Positions 16,448 through 25,347 of a stretch of 64,000 nt of DNA are shown one piece after another. The position numbers and the translations under genes are program-made. This DNA is from Nocardioides sp. AX2bis (GTDB lineage Bacteria > Actinomycetota > Actinomycetes > Propionibacteriales > Nocardioidaceae), in contig NZ_LR733215.1 of assembly GCF_902506435.1 (NCBI RefSeq), positions 3,764,161-3,828,160 on the forward strand, read 5' to 3'. The notes under the pieces were generated by a model, which made no database searches, had not been told where the DNA came from, and was given only the letters and a program-made list of their open reading frames with translations. Numbering within the stretch: position 1 is the stretch's first letter; each line of letters begins with the position of its first letter.

Positions 16448-17293
16448 ATGATCGACCGCACCCAGCTGGCGGAGTTCCTGCGCCGCCGCCGCGAGGCCCT
16501 GCAGCCCGAGGACGTCGGCATGCCCCGCGGGCAGCGCCGCCGCACCAGCGGCCTGCGCCGCGAGGAGGTCGCGGTGCTGTGCCACATGTCCACCGACTAC
16601 TACTCCCGCCTGGAGCAGGAGCGCGGCCCGCAACCCTCCGAGCAGATGGTCGCCTCGATCGCGCAGGGCCTGCACCTGACCGTCGCAGAGCGGGACCACC
16701 TCTTCCGCCTGGCCGGGCACCGCCCGCCCGCCCGGGGCGCGAGCAGCGAGCACGTGAGCCCCGGCATGCTGCGCATCTTCGACCGGCTCACCGACACCCC
16801 CGCCGAGATCGTCACCGAGCTCGGCGAGACGCTGCGCCAGACGCCGCCCAAGGTCGCGCTCACGGGCGACTGGACGGTCTTCACCGGCCCCGAGCGCAGC
16901 AACGGCTACCGCTGGTTCACCGACCCGACCTCCCGCGACATCTACGTGCCCGAGGACCACCCGTTCCTCTCCCGGATGTACGCGGCCGGGCTGCGGGGCA
17001 TCGCAGGGATGCGCGGGCCCGGGTCCCGGGCCGCCGAGCTGGCCGGGCTGCTCCTGGAGCGCAGCACGGAGTTCGCCACCCTGTGGGCCGACCACGAGAT
17101 CGGTGTCGAGCCCGACGAGGTCAAGCGCTACCAGCACCCCGAGGTAGGACGGCTCGACCTCAACTGCCAGGTGCTGATGGACCCCCACCAGTCCCACCGC
17201 CTGCTGGTGTACACCGCCGACCCCGGCACCGAGAGCTACGAGAAGCTGCAGATGCTCACCGTCGTCGGCACGCAGCGCATGTCCAGCTCCTGA
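16448..17293 (+). CDS. XRE-type regulator with MmyB-like ligand domain
   Basis: The 281-residue protein starts at an ATG right after a GGAGGAGG-like box. Residues 1-75 form a helix-turn-helix with TSGLRREEVAVL and YYSRLEQERG. Residues 105-275 form the MmyB-like/PAS-related domain with FTGPERSNGYRWF and LLVYTADPG, which in related proteins binds a small lipid or other hydrophobic ligand. The combination is typical of actinobacterial regulators placed beside an SDR gene, as here. The target is inferred to be the upstream SDR. Confidence 0.85.
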   Translation: MIDRTQLAEFLRRRREALQPEDVGMPRGQRRRTSGLRREEVAVLCHMSTDYYSRLEQERGPQPSEQMVASIAQGLHLTVAERDHLFRLAGHRPPARGASSEHVSPGMLRIFDRLTDTPAEIVTELGETLRQTPPKVALTGDWTVFTGPERSNGYRWFTDPTSRDIYVPEDHPFLSRMYAAGLRGIAGMRGPGSRAAELAGLLLERSTEFATLWADHEIGVEPDEVKRYQHPEVGRLDLNCQVLMDPHQSHRLLVYTADPGTESYEKLQMLTVVGTQRMSSS

Positions 17294-17318
17294 ACGGCGC
17301 GGTGGCCGCGGCGCCCTC

Positions 17319-17765
17319 CTACGACGTCGTGCGCGGCCAGGCCCAGGCGGAGCGGAGGATGTAGGCGAGGACGACGATCTCGATCACGGCGCCCAGGCCG
17401 TAGAAGTACCACCAGGACTCCCCGACCACGTTGAACGCCGAGACGGGCACGTAAAGCGAGGCCACGACCAGGTTGAGCCTGCGGTTGGCACCGGCGGGCA
17501 GGACCGCGGAGAGCAGGATCATGAGGGCCGGGATCCCCACGAGCATCAGCGAGACGACGACGAAGGTCTGACTGATGTCGAACTCGAAGACGACGCCGGC
17601 CAGGATGTCGTCGACGGCACCGGGCTTGTACAGGTGGAGGTAGTCGACGTAGATGTAGAAGAACATGAAGCTGGCCCAGGCCGCGGTCAGCTTCGCCCTG
17701 ACCGGCACGGGTGGATCGTGCAGGGTCGTCGTGGCACCGGTCGTGGTCGTGGTCGTGGCGCTCAT
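17319..17765 (-). CDS. DUF6326-like four-helix membrane protein
   Basis: The 148-residue protein has a short Thr-rich N-terminus and four membrane helices (about 28-48, 65-85, 95-115, 118-138). The first contains FMFFYIYVDYLHLYKPG, a DUF6326 hallmark. Its function is unknown. It lies 104 bp downstream of the two-component genes on the same strand and may be one of their targets or part of the transcript. It is convergent with the MmyB-like regulator. Confidence 0.7.
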   Translation of the reverse strand: MSATTTTTTGATTTLHDPPVPVRAKLTAAWASFMFFYIYVDYLHLYKPGAVDDILAGVVFEFDISQTFVVVSLMLVGIPALMILLSAVLPAGANRRLNLVVASLYVPVSAFNVVGESWWYFYGLGAVIEIVVLAYILRSAWAWPRTTS

Positions 17766-17869
17766 GGGTGTCTTCTCTCTCGTCGGGTTGTCGATCCCAC
17801 GATGGCTGAAGAACCCCGTCCTGCCGTCGGCCTCCGGGCTCGATCTCCCTGGCCCTCCGGTAGGAGTCG

Positions 17870-18535
17870 TCACTCGTCCCTTCGGCTGACTCGCCTGGTC
17901 TCGTAGGCCCACATCGCGATCTCGACGCGGTTGCGCGCCCCGAGCTTGTTCATCACCGCGCCGACATGGGTCTTCACCGTGCTCAGGGAGATGTGGAGCT
18001 CCTCGGCGATCTCGGCGTTGGTACGGCCGCGGGCGACGGTGAAGAGCACCTCCTCCTCGCGTTCGGTGAGCGGCTCGATCGGCTGGGCCGGCGGAGTGGC
18101 GCGCTCGAGGCCGGCGAGCGTGGTGAGCAGTCGGCGGGTGATCTCGGGTGCGATGAGCGCATCGCCGTTCGCCGCGGCGTGGATCGCCTGGACCAGGAGC
18201 TCGGGCCCGGCGTCCTTGAGGAGGAAGCCCCGGGCTCCGGCCTTGAGCGCGCCGTGGACGTGCTCGTCGAGATCGAAGGTCGTGATGATCACGACGGCCA
18301 GGGGGTTCTCCACGCCAGGACCGGCGAGCCGGCGGGTGGCCTCGATGCCGTCGATACCGGGCATCCGGATGTCGAAGAGGCACACGTCGGGACGCAGCTC
18401 GCGCGCCATGGCCACCGCCTCGTGACCGTCCGCCGCCCCGCCGACGACCTCGATCCCGGCCTGCGCGTCGAGGATCATGGTGAGCCCGGTCCGGACCAGG
18501 AGCTGGTCGTCGGCGATGACCACCCGGATGGTCAT
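17870..18535 (-). CDS. NarL/LuxR-type response regulator
   Basis: Residues 1-120 of the 221 form a receiver with Asp9/Asp10, phospho-acceptor Asp55 in CLFDIRMPG and Lys near 105. Residues 150-212 form a LuxR-type HTH with LTEREEEVL and AEIAEELHISLSTVKTH. The ATG overlaps the stop of the kinase gene (ATGA), so the two are co-translated. It is probably the transcription factor of this two-component system. Confidence 0.92.
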   Translation of the reverse strand: MTIRVVIADDQLLVRTGLTMILDAQAGIEVVGGAADGHEAVAMARELRPDVCLFDIRMPGIDGIEATRRLAGPGVENPLAVVIITTFDLDEHVHGALKAGARGFLLKDAGPELLVQAIHAAANGDALIAPEITRRLLTTLAGLERATPPAQPIEPLTEREEEVLFTVARGRTNAEIAEELHISLSTVKTHVGAVMNKLGARNRVEIAMWAYETRRVSRRDE

Positions 18536-19662
18536 CGCGGCACCTCCCGCGGGAGGGTCGCCTCGACGGTCCACCCGCCGACGGGGTCCGGCCCGGCCTG
18601 ACAGGCACCGCCGAGCAGCCTGGCTCGTTCGGCCATGCCGAGGAGGCCGTAGCCCCCGGTGGTCGCGGGGCGGGCCGGCCCTCCGTCGTCGTGCACCCGC
18701 AGCCGTACGACGCCGACCTCACCGGCGACCTCCACGGTGACCACCGTGGCGTTCGGCGCATGCCGGATCGCGTTGGTGACCGACTCCTGGCAGATCCGGT
18801 AGACCGTGACCTCGACCGGCTGCGGCAGGCCGGTGAGGTCGCCGCCGCGGTGCACCTGCACCACGGGGCTCATCCGAGTCAGCTCGTCCAGGTCGCCGAT
18901 GCCCCGCTGGGGCGCGTAGTCGGCCACCTCCCCGTCCCGGAGCACCCGGACCATCGTGCGCATCTCGGACAACGTCCGCGACGCCTCCGCCTCGATCACC
19001 GCCAGGGCCTCGACCGCCGAGGTCGGGTCCGTGGCCGCCACCGCCCGCCCCGCCTGGGCCTGGATCGCGATCGCCGACACGTGGTGCGCGACGGTGTCGT
19101 GCAGCTCGCGGGCGAGCTCCCCTCGCTCGAGCGTCCGGACCTGCTGCACCTCGCGCTGGCGCGCGACCGCGCGGTAGCGCATCGCGGCCCCGAGGGCGAA
19201 CGCCGCGACCAGCACGGTGGTGCCACCCACCACGTCCTCCAGGGCCTCGCTGGTCGCGAGACCCAGGCCGGCCGGTACGGCGACGATCACCGTGCCGACC
19301 AGCGCCTCGGGGCCGGAGGCCCAGCGGTACAAGGCGTAGGGCAGCAGCAGGACCCCGATCATGGCGAAGAGCCCCACCTCGCCGGCGACGCCGAGGATCA
19401 TCGGGACGTGCAGCACCATCGCGCCGCCGAAGCCGACCGCGGTCGCCAGGAGCGGACGCGTACGCCGCCAGAGCAGGGCCGGGATCACCAGGAGCGCGAC
19501 CACGGTGGCCACGGGCCGCGCCGGCACGTCGGAGCGGAAGATCGCCTCGCCCGCGGCCGCGACCAGCAGGACGCCGACCACGACCCAGTCCCCCCACACC
19601 CGTGCCGGGGGGTCCGGGGCACGAGGCTCGGCGAGGACCGAGCGGAGGGAGGCGGCGAGCAC
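18532..19662 (-). CDS. Sensor histidine kinase (HisKA_3 type)
   Basis: This is a 376-residue NarL-partner kinase. Five or six membrane helices occupy residues 25-165. A HisKA_3 dimerisation segment carries His188 in ELARELHDTVAHH, and a short HATPase domain includes TNAIRHAPNA and GGYGLLGMAER. It has no extracellular sensor domain, so it probably senses a membrane state or an antimicrobial, as in similar actinobacterial systems (inferred). The GTG start is at 19662. It is divergent from the acyl-CoA ligase gene. Confidence 0.9.
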   Translation of the reverse strand: MLAASLRSVLAEPRAPDPPARVWGDWVVVGVLLVAAAGEAIFRSDVPARPVATVVALLVIPALLWRRTRPLLATAVGFGGAMVLHVPMILGVAGEVGLFAMIGVLLLPYALYRWASGPEALVGTVIVAVPAGLGLATSEALEDVVGGTTVLVAAFALGAAMRYRAVARQREVQQVRTLERGELARELHDTVAHHVSAIAIQAQAGRAVAATDPTSAVEALAVIEAEASRTLSEMRTMVRVLRDGEVADYAPQRGIGDLDELTRMSPVVQVHRGGDLTGLPQPVEVTVYRICQESVTNAIRHAPNATVVTVEVAGEVGVVRLRVHDDGGPARPATTGGYGLLGMAERARLLGGACQAGPDPVGGWTVEATLPREVPR

Positions 19663-19891
19663 CGCTCCAGCCTAGGGAGCGGCCACGCTCGGCGTACGGA
19701 GCTCGAGCACGAGCCGCTCCTCGTCCTTTCGGCCGAGGAGTCCTCACGCGGTGGCCCGATGCACGTCTCCTCTGCTCGGCGCGGTTGACCTGGTCGCGCT
19801 GCGCGTCCGGGACCTGCCGTGCGACCTGCTCGGACCGATACCTTGGGGACACGTCGCGACGCCCGTCCAGCGACAGAACACGAGGAACGCC

Positions 19892-21571
19892 GTGCCGGCT
19901 CAGCAGCCCCTGTGGGCAGACTCCTACGCCCCCGGGGTGCCCCTGCACCTCGACTACGGCGACACCACCGTCCTCGGTCTGTGGGAGAACGCATCGCAGC
20001 GGTATCCCGACCGGCCGGCCCTGGACTTCCTGGGCCGCGTCTCGACCTACGCCGAGGTCGACGACGAGATCCGGCACGTGGCGGGCGGGCTGCACGCGCT
20101 CGGCGTGCGTGCCGGCGACAACGTTGCCCTCGTCATGCCGAACTGTCCGCAGAACGTGATCGCCTTCTTCGCGGTGCTGCGGCTGGGTGCCACCGTGGTC
20201 GAGCACAACCCGCTCTACACGGCAGCGGAGCTGCGTCACCCGTTCGTCGACCACGGCGCCCGGGTCGCGATCGTGTGGGACAAGGTGGTGCCGACCATCG
20301 AGGGGCTCCAGACCGGGTCCTCGCTCGAGCACGTCGTCGCCGTCGACATGACCACCCGGCTGCCGTGGAAGAAGCGGCTCGCGCTGCGTCTGCCGGTCGC
20401 GAAGGCCCGCGCGGCCCGGGACCAGCTGACCTCCCCGGCCCCCCAGGTCATGCAGTGGGCCGAGCTGGTCTCCTCGGCGCCGCTCGACGACGCGCACCCC
20501 CGTCCGAGCAAGGACGACGTCGCGCTGCTGCTCTACACCTCGGGGACGACCGGCGTCCCGAAGGGGGTGCCGCTCCTGCATCGCAACCTCGTCGCCAACG
20601 TCGTCCAGGGTCGTGCCTGGGTGCCGGGCCTGGAGGAGGGCAAGGAGTCCTTCCTGGTGGCGCTGCCGTTGTTCCACGCCTACGGCGTGACGGTGAGCGT
20701 GCTGCTCGGCGTGGCCCTGGCCGCCAAGCTGGTCCTGCTCCCCAAACCCGACATCGGCCTGATCATGGAGGCCGTCGCGCGGGAGGTCCCGAGCTTCGTA
20801 CCCGCAGTGCCGACCCTCTACCAGCGCATCGTCGATGAGGCGGAGCGGCGGAAGGTGTCGATCAAGGGCATCCGGTACGCCTTGTCGGGCGCGATGCCGC
20901 TGCCCGGTGACCTCGTCGAGAAATGGGAGGCCGCCACCGGCGGGCTGCTCGTCGAGGGGTACGGCCTGACGGAGACGTCACCGGTGATCGTCGGCAACCC
21001 GATGACCAAGGCGCGGCGGCCCGGCGCGATCGGCGTACCTTTCCCGGACGTGGAGGTCCGCATCGCGGACCGCGACGACCTCGACCGCGACGTCCCCCTC
21101 GGCGAGGGCGGCGAGCTGCTGGTCCGGGGGCCGCAGATCTTCTCGGGCTATCGAGGCCTGCCGGAGGAGACGGCTTCCGCCTTCCACGACGGCTGGTTCC
21201 GTACCGGGGACGTGGTCACCATGTCGCCCGACGGGTTCTTGGTGATCGTGGACCGGGTCAAGGAGATCATCATCACCGGCGGGTTCAACGTCTATCCCTC
21301 CGAGGTGGAGGCCGCGCTCCGTACGCATCCCGCGGTCGACGACGTGGCGGTGGTCGGGCTCCCGCACGAAGACGGTGGGGAGCAGGTGGTCGCGGCCGTC
21401 GTGCCCGTCGGGGGTGTCGCTGTTCTGCCGGACGAGCTGCGGGCACACACGCGCCAGGCGCTGACGGCCTACAAGGTCCCGCGTCGGATCGTCTTCGTGG
21501 ACGACCTGCCGATCAACCCCATGGGCAAGGTCCTGCGCCGAGAGGTGGCGACCCGGCTCCAGGAGTCCTGA
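19892..21571 (+). CDS. Long-chain fatty-acid-CoA ligase family
   Basis: The GTG at 19892 follows GAGGAAC and gives a 559-residue ANL-family enzyme. The ATP loop YTSGTTGVPKG begins near residue 215. EGYGLTETSP, GWFRTGDV and DRVKEIIITGGFNVYP follow, and the catalytic Lys546 lies in NPMGKVLRR. It activates a carboxylic acid as the CoA thioester through an acyl-AMP. The full length and motif set favour a FadD-like fatty-acid ligase. It is not obviously in an operon; the ArsR-type gene 60 bp downstream has its own promoter. Confidence 0.87.
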   Translation: MPAQQPLWADSYAPGVPLHLDYGDTTVLGLWENASQRYPDRPALDFLGRVSTYAEVDDEIRHVAGGLHALGVRAGDNVALVMPNCPQNVIAFFAVLRLGATVVEHNPLYTAAELRHPFVDHGARVAIVWDKVVPTIEGLQTGSSLEHVVAVDMTTRLPWKKRLALRLPVAKARAARDQLTSPAPQVMQWAELVSSAPLDDAHPRPSKDDVALLLYTSGTTGVPKGVPLLHRNLVANVVQGRAWVPGLEEGKESFLVALPLFHAYGVTVSVLLGVALAAKLVLLPKPDIGLIMEAVAREVPSFVPAVPTLYQRIVDEAERRKVSIKGIRYALSGAMPLPGDLVEKWEAATGGLLVEGYGLTETSPVIVGNPMTKARRPGAIGVPFPDVEVRIADRDDLDRDVPLGEGGELLVRGPQIFSGYRGLPEETASAFHDGWFRTGDVVTMSPDGFLVIVDRVKEIIITGGFNVYPSEVEAALRTHPAVDDVAVVGLPHEDGGEQVVAAVVPVGGVAVLPDELRAHTRQALTAYKVPRRIVFVDDLPINPMGKVLRREVATRLQES

Positions 21572-21593
21572 ACGCCGACTGCGGCGCCCGCTC

Positions 21594-21639
21594 TTGACGG
21601 GTGCCACAGCCTGGCTTAATCTACAACCAAATGGTTGTA
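21594..21639 (+). promoter_or_regulatory. Promoter and palindromic operator over the ArsR start codon
   Basis: A -35 TTGACG (21594-21599) and -10 TAATCT (21617-21622) are 17 bp apart. A perfect inverted repeat TACAACCA-AA-TGGTTGTA (21622-21639) covers the transcription start and the ATG at 21631. The predicted start point lies at or within a couple of bases of the ATG, so the message should be leaderless. The adjacent ArsR-type protein is the natural ligand of this site, giving autorepression. Confidence 0.7.
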
Positions 21640-21966
21640 CGACTTGATCTCACGGATGCCGAGGTGGACCGGATCTTCCGGGCCCTCGCCGACACCACGC
21701 GCCGCGACATCCTGCGTCGCACGATGGCGGGAGAGGCGTCGGTGTCCCAGCTGGCTGCGGCGTACGACATGTCCTTCGCAGCCGTCCAGAAGCACGTGGC
21801 CGTGCTGGAGGGAGCCGGTCTGGTGACCAAGCAACCACAGGGCCGCGAACGCATGATCCGCGGCAACCCCGAGATGGTGCAGAAGGCGCAAGCACTGCTG
21901 GGCCGTTACGAGGAGGTCTGGCGCGCGCGGATCGACCGGCTCGACGCGCTGCTCGCCGACGACTGA
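21631..21966 (+). CDS. ArsR/SmtB-type winged-helix regulator
   Basis: The 111-residue protein is one winged helix: IFRALADTTRRDILRR, then SVSQLAAAYDMSFAAVQKH as the recognition region, then a wing with RERMIRGNP. It lacks the Cys/His metal sites of metal sensors. It is of the subgroup that is paired with an AHSA1/SRPBCC protein, as here (gene at 22006, 39 bp downstream). A perfect palindrome overlaps its start codon. It should repress the two-gene transcript; the signal is unknown. Confidence 0.85.
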   Translation: MVVRLDLTDAEVDRIFRALADTTRRDILRRTMAGEASVSQLAAAYDMSFAAVQKHVAVLEGAGLVTKQPQGRERMIRGNPEMVQKAQALLGRYEEVWRARIDRLDALLADD

Positions 21967-22005
21967 CCCGAACCACCCCGACCAGGAGACCACCAGGAGA
22001 CCACC

Positions 22006-22983
22006 ATGCCCATCACGTCCGTGACCCGCGACCCCGAGGCCCTGACCATGACCGTGGTCGCCGACTTCGCCGCCGACCTGCAGCGCCTGTGGCAGGTCTA
22101 CGTGGACCCGCGGCAGCTGGAGCGGTTCTGGGGCCCGCCCGGGTACCCGTCCACGTTCACCCGTCACGACGCCGCCACCGGCGGACGCTCGACGTACCGG
22201 ATGACCGGCCCTGACGGCGAGAGCCATGGTGGCTACTGGGAGTGGATCTCGGTCGACCCGCTCAAGGGCTTCGAGGTCCGCGACGGATTCGCCTCGCCCG
22301 ACGGCGAGCCGGATCCCCAGATGCCCTCGATGCGCCTGCATTTCGTCTTCGAGGAGAGCGGCACGGGGTCGCGGGTCACCACGACGACGTACTTCACCAC
22401 GCTCGAGGAGCTGGAGCAGCTCGTCGAGATGGGCATGGAGGAGGGCCTGCGGGCCGCGATGGGCCAGATGGACGAGGTGCTCGCCGACCTGACGGCGTTC
22501 GCCGCCGGCGACGGCACGGTCTGCCAGATCCTGTCCGACACGCAGGCACGCATCACCCGGGTGATCCACGGACCGATCGAGATGGTGTGGCAGGCACACC
22601 ACGACGCCGCACTGATGCGACGGTGGCTCCTCGGTCCGGACGGGTGGACGATGCCGGTCTGCGACGTCGCCACCACCGTCGGCGAGAAGTACCGCTACGA
22701 GTGGGAGCCGGCCGAGGGCACGGCAGGGGAGCGCTTCGGCTTCGAGGGTGAGCTGCTCGAGTCGGTCCGGCCGTACCGGGCCGTGACCACCGAACGGATG
22801 ATCGGGATGCCCGGCGACGGCACGCTCAACGAGCTCACCCTCACCCCGGTCCCCGAGGGCACCCTGCTGGCCGTCGTCGTCACCTTCCCCGACGCGGCGA
22901 CCCGGGATGCCATCCTGGCTACCGGGATGGTCGACGGCATGGAGACCAGCTACGCCCGGCTCGAGCGCGACGTCCTCGTCTGA
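22006..22983 (+). CDS. Tandem AHSA1/SRPBCC domain protein
   Basis: The 325 residues contain two SRPBCC (AHSA1-like) domains. The first spans about 5-160, with LERFWGPPGYPSTF and GGYWEWISVDP. The second spans about 175-320, with RWLLGPDGWTMPVC and FEGELLESVRPYR. Such hydrophobic-pocket proteins are usually produced with an ArsR-type repressor, but their ligands are mostly unknown. An AGGAGACC box precedes the ATG. Fusion of two copies is a known variant of the family. Confidence 0.85.
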   Translation: MPITSVTRDPEALTMTVVADFAADLQRLWQVYVDPRQLERFWGPPGYPSTFTRHDAATGGRSTYRMTGPDGESHGGYWEWISVDPLKGFEVRDGFASPDGEPDPQMPSMRLHFVFEESGTGSRVTTTTYFTTLEELEQLVEMGMEEGLRAAMGQMDEVLADLTAFAAGDGTVCQILSDTQARITRVIHGPIEMVWQAHHDAALMRRWLLGPDGWTMPVCDVATTVGEKYRYEWEPAEGTAGERFGFEGELLESVRPYRAVTTERMIGMPGDGTLNELTLTPVPEGTLLAVVVTFPDAATRDAILATGMVDGMETSYARLERDVLV

Positions 22984-22984
22984 G

Positions 22985-22999
22985 CCGGCTCGAAGCCGG
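22985..22999 (+). terminator. Hairpin after the AHSA1 gene
   Basis: CCGGCT-CGA-AGCCGG forms a 6-bp stem immediately after the stop codon. It is a short GC-rich stem without a T-tract, so only a possible terminator. Confidence 0.4.
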
Positions 23000-23579
23000 A
23001 GCCCCCGGTGGAGTCGCAGGGCGTCGAGTTCGCTCGGTCGTTGCCGACGATCACGCCCAGACGTCGCTTGCAGACCGCCGCTTCGGCGCACCAAACCTTC
23101 TGATCCGTAGCGAGGGTCCGGGGTGTCTGCGGCCGTCCCGGCACACCTACGGACGACAGCGACTTGAGGACAAAGTACCAGGTCAGCGGGCTGTGCGGGC
23201 ACTCGTCTTGGGCGGGCGTGCCCGGTCGGCCTGAGTCGCTCACGGGGTCTTCCCGGGGGGGTTCTTGAGCCGTTTTTGAGCCGGAGCCGAACGCCACCAG
23301 GAGCGACCGCAGGCCGCGTCCTGACGTCACCCCGGGGCGAGAGTTCAACCGAGCCCAACCGGACCGGCCATCCCCCCGGCATGCACCCCGCTCGACCCCA
23401 AAAGACCAGGGCCGCAGGTATGACCACGTCGTCGTCGGGGCGGGGACCGCAGCAAGCTTCGCGGTCGGTCAGGTTGGCCGATCGCGGACTCAACGACCGG
23501 TGCCACGTGCCCCGAGGCAGTGTCGAACTGGCCTGTGGGAACTTGGCCGCCCTCAGGGGCCTGTCCCTACTCTGGTTAC
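23000..23579. other. Non-coding relic region
   Basis: No convincing gene is present in these 580 bases. They hold a 39-bp motif (23028-23066) repeated imperfectly at 33742-33780 and a tRNA-Arg-like fragment (23091-23110). Base use is irregular compared with the neighbouring genes. The stretch looks like decayed integration-associated DNA. Confidence 0.4.
23091..23110 (-). repeat. tRNA-Arg(ACG)-like anticodon-arm fragment
   Basis: On the minus strand the bases CTACGGATCAGAAGGTT match the anticodon loop, 3' anticodon stem and variable region of bacterial tRNA-Arg(ACG), as I recall that gene. The 5' stem and T-arm are missing, so no tRNA is encoded. Short tRNA segments of this kind are often left as attachment-site remnants of integrative elements; that reading is an inference. 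Confidence 0.4.
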
Positions 23580-24029
23580 GTGTTCAGGCGCCGCACCCGA
23601 CCACAGCCCGAGTTTGTCCGCTCGGATGCCGAGTGGCGCGCGATCCTCGAACCCGAGGCCTACCGGGTACTTCGCCGCTCAGGCACGGAGGCCCCGCGGA
23701 CCAGCCCCTACGAGCACCCGCCCGCGAACCCAGCCGGGGTGTACCGATGCCTGGGCTGCGGGGGCGAGCTGTTCCGCGCCGACGACCAGTTCGACTCCCG
23801 GACGGGGTGGCCCAGCTTCACCTCCGCCGCGACCCTGGACGCCGTAGACGTCCGCACCGACTTCGCCATGCTGGTGCCCCGACGTGAGGCAACCTGCACC
23901 CGGCGGCGGGCACCTAGGACACGTGTTCGCAGACGGTCCGGCGCCCACGGGCCAGCGATGGTGCATCAACGGGGCCGCCTCACCCTCGATGGGCCCACGT
24001 CGGCACCCGCGGCCGGGCAGCCCGATTGA
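23580..24029 (+). pseudogene. msrB: Peptide methionine-R-sulfoxide reductase, double frameshift
   Basis: The GTG at 23580 opens an MsrB reading frame: EWRAILEPEAYRVLR, GTEAPRTSPYE, YRCLGCGGELF and FDSRTGWPSF. After about base 23904 the frame breaks. The expected second Cys-x-x-Cys and the block HLGHVFADGP...QRWCING with the catalytic Cys continue in another frame, as if two bases were lost near 23901-23907. A further single-base loss near 23979 restores the original frame, which then ends at 24029. As read, the enzyme would lack one zinc Cys pair and the catalytic Cys. It is a decayed gene or an assembly error. Confidence 0.75.
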
Positions 24030-24272
24030 ACGCACGCCGCCGTAGGGACGGGACTGCCCTCCCCGGACTCGGTAACCGGGATGGCCGGCTTCACAGTCGG
24101 TTCGTTACCCCAACGCTGGTCGTCAGCCCGCAACAGTGCATGTCCTTGCGACCCCGAGGACGCGTCAGCCCGTCGTCGGGATCACCGGTAGGTCCAGGTG
24201 GGGCACGCCGCTTCAGGAGACGACCGCCTGGATTTGAGCCGACGTCGAGCCGGAGAGTCGCGGGAGGATCGG

Positions 24273-25310
24273 TCAGCGGAGCACCTCGGGGTTGACCAGG
24301 TGTTCGGGCTGCTCACCGCGCAGGTGCGCGGCGAGGTCGGCGGCGACGATCCGGCAGGCGTTGTCGGCCGTCTGGCGGCTCGCGCCGGCGAGGTGCGGGG
24401 TCATCACGAGCCGCGGGGCTCGCAGTAGGCGCGAGTCGGCCGCCGGCGGCTCCTCGGGGAAGACGTCGAGCGCCGCCGCGTGCAGGTGGCCGGACTCGAG
24501 CGCGTCGCACAGGGCGTCGTGGTCGAGCAGCCCGGCGCGAGCGCAGTTCACCAGCACCGCACCCTGGGGCAGCAGCGAAAGCTCCCGGGCCCCGATCATC
24601 CGGGCGTTGTCAGCGGTGAGCCGCGCGTGCAGGCTGAGGAAGTCCGCGGCCCCGAGCAGCTCGTCGAGGTCGACGGCGCCGGCGGCACGCGGGTGACCCT
24701 CGGGCAGGTACGGGTCGTGGACCAGCACCCGCGCCCCGAACCCTTCGAGCCGGCTGGCCACCCGCTCCCCGATCTCGCCCACGCCGACTAGGCCGACGGT
24801 GCTGCCGGCGATCTCTGGACCGGCGGTGTCGTAGCGGTAGAAGTCGCCGCGCCAGGTCCCCGCCAGCAGGTCGGCGTGCACCTGCGGGATGCGTCGAGCC
24901 GCGGCCAGCATCATCGCCACCGTGTGCTCAGCGGTGGCCACTGCGTTCCGCCCGGGCGCCCGGGTCACCTGCACGCCGTGCGACGTGGCGGCCTCGAGGT
25001 TGACGTTGACCGGTCCACCGCGTCCGACCCCGACGAAGCGCAGGTCCGGGCAGGCCTCCAGCACCCGCGCGGTCACCGGCCCCATCTGGGTCACGCATGC
25101 CTGCGCCCCGGCGAGGTGCGTGATCATCTCGTCCTCGGCGTCCGAGGCCTCGTCGACCTCCGCGACCCGGCCGAACGGGACGTCCGGCCAGGGCAGGGTC
25201 AGCTCGACGACGTCGAGGTCGGCCCCGTCTGGCCCGCAGGCCTCGCGCACCGCGGCGGCGAGGCGGTCGGCGCGGACGAAGTGGTCACCGGCGGCGAGGA
25301 CGGTCGTCAT
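24273..25310 (-). CDS. D-2-hydroxyacid dehydrogenase family (SerA/GhrA-like)
   Basis: The 345-residue enzyme has the NAD-binding loop GVGEIG at 176-181 with Asp199 after the second strand (NAD preference). The catalytic residues are Arg258 (NCARAG), Glu287 (DVFPEEP) and His306 (TPHLAGAS). It interconverts a 2-hydroxy acid and a 2-keto acid. It lacks the ACT domain of serine-biosynthetic SerA. It is the last gene of the sugar-uptake operon, 37 bp after the phosphatase, so it probably acts on an acid made from the imported sugar or polyol (inferred). Confidence 0.85.
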   Translation of the reverse strand: MTTVLAAGDHFVRADRLAAAVREACGPDGADLDVVELTLPWPDVPFGRVAEVDEASDAEDEMITHLAGAQACVTQMGPVTARVLEACPDLRFVGVGRGGPVNVNLEAATSHGVQVTRAPGRNAVATAEHTVAMMLAAARRIPQVHADLLAGTWRGDFYRYDTAGPEIAGSTVGLVGVGEIGERVASRLEGFGARVLVHDPYLPEGHPRAAGAVDLDELLGAADFLSLHARLTADNARMIGARELSLLPQGAVLVNCARAGLLDHDALCDALESGHLHAAALDVFPEEPPAADSRLLRAPRLVMTPHLAGASRQTADNACRIVAADLAAHLRGEQPEHLVNPEVLR

Positions 25311-25347
25311 GGGTCTCCTGGGGTGGGTCGGCGGGCGGTGCGGGTGG

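Noticed and set aside
21616..23493. 625-codon minus-strand open frame opposite ArsR/AHSA1
   Set aside because: Antisense of two clearly coding genes; it runs on into the relic region only because stop codons are rare at high GC.
24215..24250. T-loop-like bases (GGATTTGAGCC) suggesting a tRNA on the minus strand
   Set aside because: No acceptor stem, D-arm or anticodon arm can be folded around it.
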